Origin: Bacillus glycinifermentans
Lineage (GTDB): Bacteria; Bacillota; Bacilli; Bacillales; Bacillaceae
Direction: 5' to 3'
Length of the DNA: 64,000 nt
NCBI RefSeq assembly: GCF_001042475.2
Contig: NZ_LECW02000045.1
Location: 248,001-312,000, forward strand
The position numbers and the translations under genes are program-made. Of this stretch, positions 17,110 to 25,755 are shown in pieces (position 1 is the first letter of the stretch; each line of letters begins with the position of its first letter). Under the pieces are notes generated by a model. The model made no database searches. It saw only the letters and a program-made list of their open reading frames with translations, and was not told where the DNA came from.

Positions 17110-18833
17110 TGGGAAAAGACCTCTTTCAATATAAAGGAATCAAACGAATTCTTGCGGTCCTGACCGTCTTGACCTTGATGCAGGGTGCCGCCATCATCCT
17201 GCAGGCAGAATGGCTTGCAGAGGCGGTGACCCGCCTTTTTAACGGCGAACGAATCAGCGCGCTGTATTCGGTGATGATCCTCTTTCTTGCGGGGTTTCTT
17301 CTTCGCCATGCCGTCACGCTCGTGAAGCAGCGGGCGGTTTATCATTACGCAGCAAAGACCGGGGCCGATATGCGAAAATGCTTTCTTGAAAAGCTATTTC
17401 AATCAGGGCCGCGTCTGGCGAGACAGGAAGGCACAGGACACGTTGTCACGCTTGCGATGGAAGGCATCGCCCAGTTTCGCCGCTACCTTGAGCTGTTTCT
17501 GCCGAAGATGGTCAGCATGGCCGTTATCCCGGCGGCGATCGTCTGTTACGTCTTTTTCAAAGACAAATCGTCTGCGGTCATTTTAATTGTGACCATGCCG
17601 ATTTTGCTCGCGTTTATGATCCTGCTCGGATATGCCGCGAAAAGAAAAGCGGACAGGCAGTGGAAAAGCTATGAGATGCTTTCCAACCATTTTACGGATT
17701 CGCTCCGCGGTTTGGAAACATTGAAATTTTTAGGCTTAAGCCGGTCCCATGAGAAAAATATTTTCAAGGTGAGCGAAAGATACCGGAAGGCGACGATGAG
17801 CACGCTTCGAATTGCCTTTTTGTCATCGTTCGCCCTTGATTTTTTTACGATGCTGTCTGTTGCCACCGTGGCCGTTTTTCTCGGGCTCGGACTTGTAAAC
17901 GGTCATATTACGCTCGGTCCTGCCCTTGCGGTATTAATCCTCGCGCCCGAATTTTTTCTGCCCGTTCGCGAGGTCGGAAATGATTATCATGCGACATTGA
18001 ACGGACAGGAAGCGGGAAAGGCGATAAAGAGCATTTTGGATGCCCCCGGTTTTCAAAAAGAAGAGCCTCTTCTGCTCGGGGCTTGGTCAGATGAAGACCA
18101 GATTGCATTAAAAAACGTTTCCGTACGTCATGAAGAAGGGGAAGAAGCTTCCTTAACCGATATCTCGCTATCTTTTAAAGGGAAGAAAAAAATCGGGATC
18201 ATCGGGGAAAGCGGTGCAGGGAAATCAACGCTTATCGATGTGCTCGGCGGTTTTCTTGACACGTCCGGCGGAGCGATCGAAGTCGGGGGAACGGAAAGAA
18301 CGCATCTGCAGGCGGAAAGCTGGCAGCGGCAGCTTGTCTATATTCCGCAGCATCCGTACATTTTTCCAGATACGCTCAGCGCCAATATCCGTTTTTACTA
18401 TCCCGATGCTTCAATTGAAGAAGTGGAACGGGCGGCAAAGGCTGCCGGTCTGAGTGAGCTGATTGACGGGCTTCCGTCCGGACTTGAAGAACGGATCGGC
18501 GAAGGCGGCAGGACGCTGAGCGGCGGACAGGCGCAGCGGACGGCGGTCGCCCGGGCTTTCCTCGGGAACCGCCCGATTCTTCTGCTTGATGAACCGACAG
18601 CACACCTTGATATTGAAACGGAATACGAAATGAAAGAAACGATGCTGAAGCTGTTTGAGGATAAGCTTGTCTTTATCGCGACCCACCGGCTGCACTGGAT
18701 GTTGGATATGGATGAAATCATCGTGCTGAAGGATGGGAAAGTGGCGGAAACCGGAACGCATCAGGAACTGATCGAAAAACGCGGCGTTTACTATGATCTT
18801 GTGAAAGCGCAGGCGTTTGGAGGTGCATCATGA
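17109..18833 (+). CDS. cydC: ABC transporter CydC (cytochrome bd assembly)
   Basis: A 574-residue fused transmembrane/ATPase half-transporter: six N-terminal helices (to about 310), then Walker A GESGAGKST, signature LSGGQAQR and Walker B ILLLDEPTAHLD. With CydD it forms the heterodimeric thiol/heme-related exporter needed to assemble cytochrome bd. Overlaps cydB by 1 bp and cydD by 4 bp. Confidence 0.94.
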   Translation: MGKDLFQYKGIKRILAVLTVLTLMQGAAIILQAEWLAEAVTRLFNGERISALYSVMILFLAGFLLRHAVTLVKQRAVYHYAAKTGADMRKCFLEKLFQSGPRLARQEGTGHVVTLAMEGIAQFRRYLELFLPKMVSMAVIPAAIVCYVFFKDKSSAVILIVTMPILLAFMILLGYAAKRKADRQWKSYEMLSNHFTDSLRGLETLKFLGLSRSHEKNIFKVSERYRKATMSTLRIAFLSSFALDFFTMLSVATVAVFLGLGLVNGHITLGPALAVLILAPEFFLPVREVGNDYHATLNGQEAGKAIKSILDAPGFQKEEPLLLGAWSDEDQIALKNVSVRHEEGEEASLTDISLSFKGKKKIGIIGESGAGKSTLIDVLGGFLDTSGGAIEVGGTERTHLQAESWQRQLVYIPQHPYIFPDTLSANIRFYYPDASIEEVERAAKAAGLSELIDGLPSGLEERIGEGGRTLSGGQAQRTAVARAFLGNRPILLLDEPTAHLDIETEYEMKETMLKLFEDKLVFIATHRLHWMLDMDEIIVLKDGKVAETGTHQELIEKRGVYYDLVKAQAFGGAS

Positions 18834-20569
18834 AGAAGGAACAGTGGATCCTGCCGTATGTGAAGAAAAATAAAAAGCTGTTTATCATTGTGATTCTACT
18901 TGGCGGACTGACGGTGTGTTCCGCTGCTTTTCTTATGTATACATCCGGCTACTTGATTTCAAAGGCGGCGACTCGGCCGGAAAACGTGTTGATGATTTAC
19001 GTGCCGATCGTAGCTGTCCGCACCTTTGGCATTTTGCGTGCTGCGGCCCGGTATGTTGAACGGCTGACAGGCCACCACATCATTTTGAAAATCCTGTCCG
19101 ATATGCGCGTCAGATTGTACGGAATGCTCGAACCGCAGGCTCTGAGGCTGCGTTCGCGCTTTCGCACCGGCGATATGCTCGGCATTTTGGCCGATGATAT
19201 CGAACACCTGCAGGATATGTATTTAAAAACGGTGTTTCCCGGAGTATCGGCATTGCTTTTGTATACCGTATTCATTGCTGTCCTCGGCTGTTTTTCGTGG
19301 CCTTTTGCCGGACTGATCGCGATCTATGCCGCGGTTCTCGTTTTTCTCGTTCCCCTTGTGTCGCTGCTTGTGACAAGGGCGAGAAACATCACGTTAAAAA
19401 GAGGGCGCAGCCGCCTTTACCGCCGGCTGACCGATGCTGTTATGGGCGCGAGCGACTGGATTTTCAGCGGCCGGCAAAACGACTTTATCCGCGCTTATGA
19501 AGAAGCTGAAGAACAAATGCTCCGCATCGAAAACAAACGCCAGCGTTTCACCCGTTGGAGGGATTTCTTCGTGCAGTGTCTTGCGGCGGGACTTGTGCTG
19601 TTGATGCTGAGCTGGACCGGCGGACAAAGCGCGGAAGGCGCATTGCCCCATACGTTTATTGCCGCATTTGTCCTTGTTGTGTTTCCGCTGACTGAAGCGT
19701 TCTTTCCGCTTTCCGACGCTGCGGGGGCGATTCCTGAATACGAGGATTCGCTGCATCGCATGGATGGTCTCCAGCCGGAACAGGAGAAAGGAAATGACGT
19801 TCCCCGGGAAAGCGCCGAAGCGGTCGGAGTGCATGACGTCACCCTTCGCTTTGAGAATGTTTCGTTTTCATATGAACACGGGCAGCCGGTATTAAAAGGC
19901 GTCTCTTTTACCTTAAAGCAGGGAGAAAAAATTGCGCTTCTCGGGCGAAGCGGTGCCGGCAAATCGACGATCATGGCCATGATCGAGGGTGCACTTGCCC
20001 CAACGGCGGGCCGCGTCACGTTTAACGGGATCGCTGCAGAGGCGCTTGAACATGATATTTCCCGGGTTGTCGGCGTTTTGAATCAAAAGCCGCACCTGTT
20101 TGATACGACGATCTTGAATAATATTCGGCTCGGCAATCCCGAGGCGAGCGATGAAGAAGTGTATTGGGCGGCACGGCAGGTAAAGCTTCATGATTTGATT
20201 GAATCGCTCCCTGACGGATATCATACGTCTGTACAGGAAACGGGGAGCCGCTTTTCGGGAGGCGAACGCCAGCGAATCGCATTGGCACGCATTCTTTTGC
20301 AGGGCGCACCCGTCATCGTTTTGGATGAGCCGACCGTCGGGCTTGACCCGATCACGGAAAGGGAGCTGCTTTTGACGATGTTTGAAGCGCTTAAGGGAAA
20401 GACCGTTCTTTGGATCACCCACCATTTGGCGGGAGCTGAAGCAGCTGACCGGATTCTTTTCCTTGAAAATGGAACGATTGAAATGGAAGGAAGCCATAAA
20501 GAATTATTGCAAGAAAACCCCCGTTATCAGCGGCTATATCAATTGGATGCACCGGCATTCAGAATGTAA
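18830..20569 (+). CDS. cydD: ABC transporter CydD (cytochrome bd assembly)
   Basis: A 579-residue partner of CydC with N-terminal membrane domain (KAATRPENVLMIYVPIV, CydC/D-like), Walker A GRSGAGKST, signature FSGGERQR and Walker B VIVLDEPTVGLD. The start overlaps the cydC stop (ATGA). Last gene of the operon before a terminator. Paralogy with CydC makes the C/D labels a matter of Bacillus convention. Confidence 0.94.
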   Translation: MKKEQWILPYVKKNKKLFIIVILLGGLTVCSAAFLMYTSGYLISKAATRPENVLMIYVPIVAVRTFGILRAAARYVERLTGHHIILKILSDMRVRLYGMLEPQALRLRSRFRTGDMLGILADDIEHLQDMYLKTVFPGVSALLLYTVFIAVLGCFSWPFAGLIAIYAAVLVFLVPLVSLLVTRARNITLKRGRSRLYRRLTDAVMGASDWIFSGRQNDFIRAYEEAEEQMLRIENKRQRFTRWRDFFVQCLAAGLVLLMLSWTGGQSAEGALPHTFIAAFVLVVFPLTEAFFPLSDAAGAIPEYEDSLHRMDGLQPEQEKGNDVPRESAEAVGVHDVTLRFENVSFSYEHGQPVLKGVSFTLKQGEKIALLGRSGAGKSTIMAMIEGALAPTAGRVTFNGIAAEALEHDISRVVGVLNQKPHLFDTTILNNIRLGNPEASDEEVYWAARQVKLHDLIESLPDGYHTSVQETGSRFSGGERQRIALARILLQGAPVIVLDEPTVGLDPITERELLLTMFEALKGKTVLWITHHLAGAEAADRILFLENGTIEMEGSHKELLQENPRYQRLYQLDAPAFRM

Positions 20570-20572
20570 TAG

Positions 20573-20609
20573 AGGCAGCTTCATTTGTGAAGCTGTCTTT
20601 TCTTTTTTA
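20573..20609 (+). terminator. Terminator of cydABCD
   Basis: Stem GGCAGCTTCA / TGAAGCTGTC with a TTTG loop, followed by a T-rich tract. Confidence 0.88.
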
Positions 20610-20692
20610 GCAATATTTAAGACACGGGTTAACTGGGATTAAGCTGGGGTTGCTACAATAAATTGACACTAAAGGCAAGGAGAGAAGAACAA

Positions 20693-21910
20693 TTGAACAT
20701 TCAGCCGCTGCAAAGTAACAGAATCGTTTGGTTGGATCAAGCGAGGGGAATTGCGCTGTTTGGCATTTTGCTTGCAAACATGCTTTTGTTTCAATACGGA
20801 ATGTGGGATGATTTATCGTTTAAACCGCTGGCTTCATATGATCATTGGGCATATGAATGGACCAGGATTTTTGCCGTCGGCAGCTTCATGCCGCTGTTTG
20901 CCTTTTTATTTGGATACGGCATGGTGTTAATGAAGGACAGGTTTGCTGAGAAAGGAATCGTAAAATACCGCCGTGTATTCTTCCGGCGCTTTCTCGTGCT
21001 GGCTGTTTTCGGCTTTTTGCACGGCTTTTTGATTTGGGATGGGGACATTTTGTTAAGCTACGGAATGATCGGAATGGGACTGCTGTTTCTGTTTATCAAC
21101 CGAAAACCGAAAACGATTCTGATTTGGGCGGTCAGTTTATTTGCGGTTTATATATTGATCTGTTTTGGAAGCGGGGGAGTGGAGCCAAGTCCCGGGCTGA
21201 CGGAATTCAACGGGCGAACGGCTGAGGTGATGCAAAGCGGCAGCTATTGGGAAATCGTTTCCCACCGGGCAAATGCGGAGGTTACGTTGTTTGATTTTGA
21301 CGATTCGGCGCCGGAGGGACTACCCGTGATGCTCATCGTTTTGATCGCACCTGTTTTTACCCTTTCGCCCTTTCTTTTCGGCTTATATGCGGCGAAGAAG
21401 AAGTGGCTCCATCAGCCGCGTATCTATGAAAAGAGAATCGGGAAGGTATTCTTTGTGACGCTGGCAATCGGCATTCCTTTTAAAGCGCTGCCGATTGTTT
21501 GGAAAGATCCGTTCGTATATATGCTAAGCGAAGGCGTCGGACCGCTGGCGCTGACATTTTGTTATTTGACGGGGATCATCCTATTGGCGCAGACAAAACA
21601 GGGGCAGCGCCTGCTAAAACCTTTCGGGGCCGTCGGCAGGCTGTCTTTTACGAATTATCTCATGCAAAGCATCATCATGACGTTCATTTTTTACGGCTAT
21701 GGACTCGGGTTGTACGGCAGGCTCGGCGTATTGGCCGGAATCGGCATTGCCGTCTTGTTTTTTCTATGTCAGATGGCAGCCAGCATGTGGTGGATCAAGC
21801 GTTTCCGCATGGGACCGTTTGAATGGCTGTGGCGGCTGGGAACATATTTAAAAGCGCCTGATTTCTTCAAGAAGAACATGACAGAGGGTGGCCGTTCCGT
21901 GGCAAAATAG
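20693..21910 (+). CDS. DUF418 family multispanning membrane protein
   Basis: A 405-residue protein with about nine to ten hydrophobic helices and the DUF418/YeiB pattern: N-terminal WLDQARGIALFGILLANM and, near the end, LSFTNYLMQSIIM with an aromatic-rich C-terminus GPFEWLWR. It resembles B. subtilis YxaH and is related to acyltransferase-3-like membrane proteins; function is unknown. The start is a TTG at 20693 spaced from AAGGAGAG; the in-frame TTG at 20663 has no ribosome site. Confidence 0.8.
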   Translation: MNIQPLQSNRIVWLDQARGIALFGILLANMLLFQYGMWDDLSFKPLASYDHWAYEWTRIFAVGSFMPLFAFLFGYGMVLMKDRFAEKGIVKYRRVFFRRFLVLAVFGFLHGFLIWDGDILLSYGMIGMGLLFLFINRKPKTILIWAVSLFAVYILICFGSGGVEPSPGLTEFNGRTAEVMQSGSYWEIVSHRANAEVTLFDFDDSAPEGLPVMLIVLIAPVFTLSPFLFGLYAAKKKWLHQPRIYEKRIGKVFFVTLAIGIPFKALPIVWKDPFVYMLSEGVGPLALTFCYLTGIILLAQTKQGQRLLKPFGAVGRLSFTNYLMQSIIMTFIFYGYGLGLYGRLGVLAGIGIAVLFFLCQMAASMWWIKRFRMGPFEWLWRLGTYLKAPDFFKKNMTEGGRSVAK

Positions 21911-21919
21911 GGATATAGC

Positions 21920-21939
21920 TTAAATAAACGTTTGTTTAA
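21920..21939. repeat. Near-perfect palindrome before nnrD
   Basis: The run around AAATAAACGTTTGTTT is symmetric over about 18-20 bp with one mismatched pair, in the short gap before nnrD. It may be an operator; it is a weak match to cre and no binding protein can be named. Confidence 0.3.
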
Positions 21940-21955
21940 AAAGGATGTGAATCAG

Positions 21956-22798
21956 ATGTCTAAAGAAGAGCTGCCGATTTGGACTAAAGAGCGGGTCAAA
22001 GCATCGCTGCCGCAGAGGGGCGATGACAGCCATAAAGGAACATACGGCACAGGGTTATTGCTTGCCGGAACCGATGATATGCCGGGTGCTGCACTGCTTG
22101 CAGGATACGGAGCCATGCGGAGCGGCATCGGAAAGCTTGTGATCGGTACACCCGGAAGTGCCGTGCCATTAATCGTTCCCGTTCTGCCTGAAGCAACCTA
22201 TTGGCGGGATGGTCTGGAAAAGGCGGCCCGCGGCGAAATCGAAGCACATTATCGGGCGATTGCAATCGGACCGGGGCTTCTCCCTTCGCAAACGACAGAA
22301 TTGGCAGTACAGAAGGTACTGAAGGAAAAATGCCCGGTTGTGCTTGATGCCGGCGCTTTGTCGATTCGGGTTTATCCGGATCGTCAAGCAGCGACGATTT
22401 TGACGCCCCATCCAGGCGAATTTTCAAGAATCACCGGATTGTCAATTCAAGACGTGCAAAAACGGCGCGCTTCGCTGGCTAAAGAATGGGCGGAAAAGCT
22501 CGGCGCGACGATCGTTTTAAAAGGAAATGAAACGGTGATCGCTTTTCCCGACGGTGAGTGCTGGAAAAATCCTACCGGCAACAGTTCTTTAGCAAAGGGG
22601 GGAACGGGTGATACATTAACCGGAATGCTCCTCGGCATGCTGTGCTGTCACGAAAATGAGAAAGAAGCGGTGCTGAACGCTGTCCACCTGCATGGCGCCT
22701 GTGCTGACAGATGGATAAAGACCCGTTCGCCGCATACGCTGCTTGCCCATGAGCTGTCGCACCTGCTGCCTGAGGTATGGAAGGAGTATGAGGCATAA
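21956..22798 (+). CDS. nnrD: ADP-dependent (S)-NAD(P)H-hydrate dehydratase
   Basis: A 280-residue ribokinase-fold enzyme (B. subtilis YxkO) that repairs hydrated NADH or NADPH using ADP. Visible motifs: LTPHPGEFSRI, VLKGNETVIAFPDG and NPTGNSSLAKGGTGDTLTG, the last carrying the catalytic Asp and anion hole. The start at 21956 follows AAGGATGTGA. Only the dehydratase domain is present; the epimerase domain found in E. coli fusions is absent. In B. subtilis it also lies close to cydABCD. Confidence 0.92.
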   Translation: MSKEELPIWTKERVKASLPQRGDDSHKGTYGTGLLLAGTDDMPGAALLAGYGAMRSGIGKLVIGTPGSAVPLIVPVLPEATYWRDGLEKAARGEIEAHYRAIAIGPGLLPSQTTELAVQKVLKEKCPVVLDAGALSIRVYPDRQAATILTPHPGEFSRITGLSIQDVQKRRASLAKEWAEKLGATIVLKGNETVIAFPDGECWKNPTGNSSLAKGGTGDTLTGMLLGMLCCHENEKEAVLNAVHLHGACADRWIKTRSPHTLLAHELSHLLPEVWKEYEA

Positions 22799-22803
22799 AA
22801 GAG

Positions 22804-22833
22804 GGAAACGTCCGGGAGCTCCCGGACGTTTCC
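22804..22833. terminator. Perfect 30-bp palindrome between nnrD and pelA
   Basis: Fully symmetric arms of 15 bp (GGAAACGTCCGGGAG and its complement) between two convergent genes. T-runs on either side are weak (CTATT on plus, CTCTTTT on minus), so it probably works as a bidirectional terminator but not a textbook one. Confidence 0.75.
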
Positions 22834-22841
22834 TATTGAAA

Positions 22842-23864
22842 TTAAGGATTGACTTTGCCGACGCCGGCATTTTGCGTGACGATCGATTTGACATTGTCTA
22901 CCCCGTCGAGCGAATAGCTGTAAGGCGGGTTATAGGATGTTGTTGAAGTAGTCGGCATGCTGCCTGTGGAATTGACAAATTTATTGTTGGACACGTCCCA
23001 ATAGCCGGGCTTGTCGCTGTACCAGGAGACGATTGGATCTTTGGCGTTTTCAAACAGGTTGTTTTCGATTTTGAGGCGGGCGCCCATTCTTGAGTTGATG
23101 CCGCTTTCGCTGATGTTGCTGTAATAGTTGTTGTAAATGTGTCCTTCTCCGAACCGGAAGGCAGGGACGCGGGAATTCAGGTTGTTAAACCAATTGTGGT
23201 GGAATGTAATCGTCCGGTTGTTATTATCGCTGTCAGAGTTCCCCATGAGCATCGACTTCCATGCATCATGGACATAGTTCCACGAAAAGGTGATGTATTG
23301 GCTGTCTTTTTTGACATCAAATAATCCGTCATAGTAATCTTTATCAACATTCAGGCTGTGGTACAGCTCATTGTGGTCGACCCAAATATTTTTGGACGGA
23401 CCTTCAATGCTGATCGCATCTTTGTCTCCTTTAGCGACTTCATGAATTTTTAAGTTGCGGATAATGACGTTGTTTGCCCGCCACACTTTAATGCCGATCC
23501 CCTTTAATTCTCCCTTTGTTCCGGAGCCGACGATCGACACATCTGATACATCTTTTATGTCAATTTTTGATGCTGATGTATTTGAGGTTGTAATTGTGCC
23601 ATTGACATAAATTTTTAAAGGTGTATTTGAGCTTTTATTTTTTAATGCTGCGAGCAGCTGATCCCCCGTTGTCACAGTAACCGTCTGGCCGCCTTCTCCG
23701 CCGGTTGTTCCTCCGTTTAAAGAAGCGAAGCCCTTTAAGCTGAAATCGGCCAGCGGGCTGACCTTTGATGCGGTCGCTGACGCCGCTTCCGCAGATAATG
23801 CGGCTGTTAAAGATCCAATCATCCCAAGGATAAAAATGAACATGACGCTTATGATTTTTTTCAT
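22842..23864 (-). CDS. pelA: Secreted pectate lyase (PL1 family)
   Basis: A 340-residue extracellular enzyme: signal peptide of about 30 residues ending ALSAEA, then a parallel beta-helix of polysaccharide lyase family 1. Catalytic and calcium motifs include VWVDH-type [28 protein letters not shown] and [17 protein letters not shown]. It cleaves polygalacturonate by beta-elimination. The start has GGAGGAGAAC upstream. It strongly resembles known B. licheniformis pectate lyase. A cre site lies 35 bp upstream of the start. Confidence 0.94.
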   Translation of the reverse strand: MKKIISVMFIFILGMIGSLTAALSAEAASATASKVSPLADFSLKGFASLNGGTTGGEGGQTVTVTTGDQLLAALKNKSSNTPLKIYVNGTITTSNTSASKIDIKDVSDVSIVGSGTKGELKGIGIKVWRANNVIIRNLKIHEVAKGDKDAISIEGPSKNIWVDHNELYHSLNVDKDYYDGLFDVKKDSQYITFSWNYVHDAWKSMLMGNSDSDNNNRTITFHHNWFNNLNSRVPAFRFGEGHIYNNYYSNISESGINSRMGARLKIENNLFENAKDPIVSWYSDKPGYWDVSNNKFVNSTGSMPTTSTTSYNPPYSYSLDGVDNVKSIVTQNAGVGKVNP

Positions 23865-23898
23865 TGTTCTCCTCCTTTTTATTGATGGCACAAGTAGA

Positions 23899-23912
23899 AG
23901 TAAGCGCTTTCG
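23899..23912 (-). promoter_or_regulatory. cre site controlling pelA
   Basis: On the minus strand CGAAAGCGCTTACT matches 12 of 14 positions of the cre pattern TGWAANCGNTNNCA. Placed between the candidate promoter and the start codon, it should mediate CcpA repression by glucose. Confidence 0.7.
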
Positions 23913-24154
23913 CAAAGTTAAGTCGGATGATGATGAAAAACCATGGCGACCCCTCCCTTTTACTGGAATTGGAAAGATCATAGCATAATAGACTGAATAA
24001 TCTGAATAATCATCATATGAGTTGGGTGCAAGTATAAGCTGATGATTATGATAAATGGCACAGATATGATGCAATGCGCATATCGCGATCGGCTTTTCGG
24101 AGGAGGGGGAGTTGCATTTTTTTGCAGACAAACGAATTTTCGGGGCATTTCGTC

Positions 24155-24189
24155 CAAAAAATAAGGGAAGGCTTTTTAGCCTGTCCCTT
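24155..24189 (-). terminator. Terminator after the ferrochelatase/zinc-ribbon genes
   Basis: On the minus strand AAGGGA-AGGCT / AGCCT-TCCCTT with an AAAA loop and one mismatch, followed by ATTTTTT. Confidence 0.75.
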
Positions 24190-24205
24190 CAAAACATAAG
24201 CCTGT

Positions 24206-24301
24206 TTATTTCATTTTTAACTTCATCCCGCACTTGCACATGATACTGTGCTTTAAATATTTAATCTTTGACCGGCATTTTGGACATAAATGATGAGTCA
24301 T
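24206..24301 (-). CDS. Small zinc-ribbon-like peptide coupled to the ferrochelatase gene
   Basis: A 31-residue ORF whose ATG overlaps the preceding ferrochelatase stop (TAATG), with AGGAAAA as ribosome site. The peptide is basic and holds CPKC at 6-9 and CKC at 22-24, a CxxC...CxC pattern that could bind zinc or another metal. A terminator follows directly, so it is the last gene of the transcript. I do not recognise a named family; a metal-handling or regulatory role beside ferrochelatase and a PerR-like protein is inference. Confidence 0.6.
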   Translation of the reverse strand: MTHHLCPKCRSKIKYLKHSIMCKCGMKLKMK

Positions 24302-25233
24302 TATTTTTCCTGCAGTTTGCGGAGGACGACGCCTGCAAGCACGTCGATAAACCGCGGATCAGCGTTCGGCATGGGCGGGCGGTAATAATCGGCGCCCAGC
24401 TCGTCGGTTACCGTTTTGCATTCATAATCATTGTCATAAAGAACTTCCAAGTGGTCAGACACAAATCCGACCGGTGCATAAATGAATGATCTGAAGCCTT
24501 CCTGATAAAGTTCCCTTGTCAAGTCTTGGACGTCGGGACCAAGCCAAGGATCGGGCGTATTGCCTTCGCTTTGCCAGCCGACAGCGATCTGATCGAATGA
24601 CAGGCGCTCTGCGATCAATGCTGCCGTTTCTTCGAGCTGCACCGGATAAGGATCGCCATGCTCAAGAATCTTTTCAGGCAAACTGTGGGCAGAACAAATC
24701 ACAATCGTTTTTTGTAAATCGTCTTTCGGCATTTTCTTTAAAATCGCGCCGATTTCTTCTGACCAGTAGCTGATAAAACCTTCCTCCTGGTACCATTCAT
24801 GAACGGAAGTAATCCGGGGGCCGCCGATCGCCTGTGCGGCTTTTTCGGCGCGTCGGTTGTAGACTTCTGTGCTAAAGGTAGAGTAGTGGGGGGCTAAGAC
24901 GATGGAAACGGCTTCTTCGATCTGATCCTGTTTCATTTGTTTTACCGCATCTTCGATAAATGGAGAGATGTGTTTTAAGCCGAGATACATGATGAATTCA
25001 ACATCATCCTGGCGGGCATTTAAAGCCTCTTCGAGTTTTTTCGCCTGAGCCGATGTGATCTCCGCAAGCGGGGAGATTCCGCCGATATGCTGATAGCGTT
25101 TTTTCAAGTCGTCAATCATGTCTTCGCTCGGTCTGTTTCCATGCCTGATATGCGTATAATACGGAATGATGTCTTCTTCCTTGTATGGTGTGCCGTAAGC
25201 CATTACCAATAAGCCGATTTTTTTTCTTTCCAT
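24301..25233 (-). CDS. hemH: Ferrochelatase (coproporphyrin ferrochelatase-type) paralogue
   Basis: A 310-residue ferrochelatase inserting Fe2+ into coproporphyrin III or protoporphyrin. Key motifs: [13 protein letters not shown] with the active-site Tyr, SAHSLPEKI with the metal-binding His, and [14 protein letters not shown] with the Glu. It closely follows B. subtilis HemH/CpfC. Because it lies with katA and a PerR-like gene instead of a hemEHY operon, it is probably a second, stress-linked copy. The start at 25233 has AGAGGTG upstream; the perR-like stop is 5 bp away. Confidence 0.85.
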   Translation of the reverse strand: MERKKIGLLVMAYGTPYKEEDIIPYYTHIRHGNRPSEDMIDDLKKRYQHIGGISPLAEITSAQAKKLEEALNARQDDVEFIMYLGLKHISPFIEDAVKQMKQDQIEEAVSIVLAPHYSTFSTEVYNRRAEKAAQAIGGPRITSVHEWYQEEGFISYWSEEIGAILKKMPKDDLQKTIVICSAHSLPEKILEHGDPYPVQLEETAALIAERLSFDQIAVGWQSEGNTPDPWLGPDVQDLTRELYQEGFRSFIYAPVGFVSDHLEVLYDNDYECKTVTDELGADYYRPPMPNADPRFIDVLAGVVLRKLQEK

Positions 25234-25238
25234 GTTTT

Positions 25239-25664
25239 TCACCTCTGCTGCTGATCTTGACATGTCGTACAAATTCCGTAAATCCCTAAATGGTGTCTGT
25301 TAATTTTATAATTCGTTAATTGTGCAGCTGCGTGTTCCACCTCTTTAAGCGGGGGATATTCAAGATCAACGATTTTTCCGCACGAATGACAGACGACATG
25401 ATAATGGTGCGGTTTAAAAAGTTCATACTTGCTTTTTCCGTCTCCGTACGGAAGCTCCTTTACAATTCCGATCTTTACGAATAATTTCAGATTGCCGTAA
25501 ATCGTCGGCAGGCTCATGAATGGCAGCTCCCGGTGGATATCCTCCGCCGAAGGGTGGTCATTTATCGAAATCATCGTTTTTAAGATCAACACTCTTTGAG
25601 CTGTCACACGCAAACCGTGCTTTTTTAACAGTGCGATCACTTTTTCCTCTTCCACATCCAACAT
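25239..25664 (-). CDS. PerR-like Fur-family peroxide/metal regulator
   Basis: A 141-residue Fur-family protein: winged helix (about 1-80), then dimerisation domain with structural zinc Cys92, Cys95 and a second CxxC (CTTC) near the end. Regulatory-site residues corresponding to B. subtilis PerR H37, H91, H93 and D104 are His37, His87, His89 and Asp100; the D85 equivalent is Glu81, as in Fur-type proteins. Retained His37/Asp100 suggest iron-dependent peroxide sensing. B. licheniformis is known to carry extra PerR-like proteins and this is probably one. It lies between katA and a ferrochelatase, its likely targets. Confidence 0.85.
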   Translation of the reverse strand: MLDVEEEKVIALLKKHGLRVTAQRVLILKTMISINDHPSAEDIHRELPFMSLPTIYGNLKLFVKIGIVKELPYGDGKSKYELFKPHHYHVVCHSCGKIVDLEYPPLKEVEHAAAQLTNYKINRHHLGIYGICTTCQDQQQR

Positions 25665-25755
25665 CCCCTGCTTTCTGGATTAAGGGCAGGCATCCGCATG
25701 AAAACGAATGCCTGTACTTGAGAAAATAAGAATAAAATTGAGAATGAACGTTTCT

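Larger units (their letters stand above)
23865..24205. other. Intergenic region between pelA and the zinc-ribbon gene
   Basis: A 341-bp gap. It holds the pelA cre site (23899-23912), a candidate minus-strand -10 (TATGAT, complement of 23977-23982) and the terminator of the katA-side genes (24155-24189). No further ORF with a ribosome site was seen. Confidence 0.6.

Noticed and set aside
17109-20569. Possible drug-exporting ABC heterodimer
   Set aside because: Tight overlap with cydAB and CydC/CydD-type sequences make cytochrome bd assembly the clear reading.
22616-22894. Minus-strand ORFs over the nnrD/pelA junction
   Set aside because: They run antisense through nnrD and a palindrome, have no ribosome site, and nnrD itself is clearly coding.
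25684-25720. Inverted repeat CAGGCAT...ATGCCTG between katA and the perR-like gene
   Set aside because: Not listed as a terminator because no T-run follows on the minus strand; it may only attenuate readthrough.
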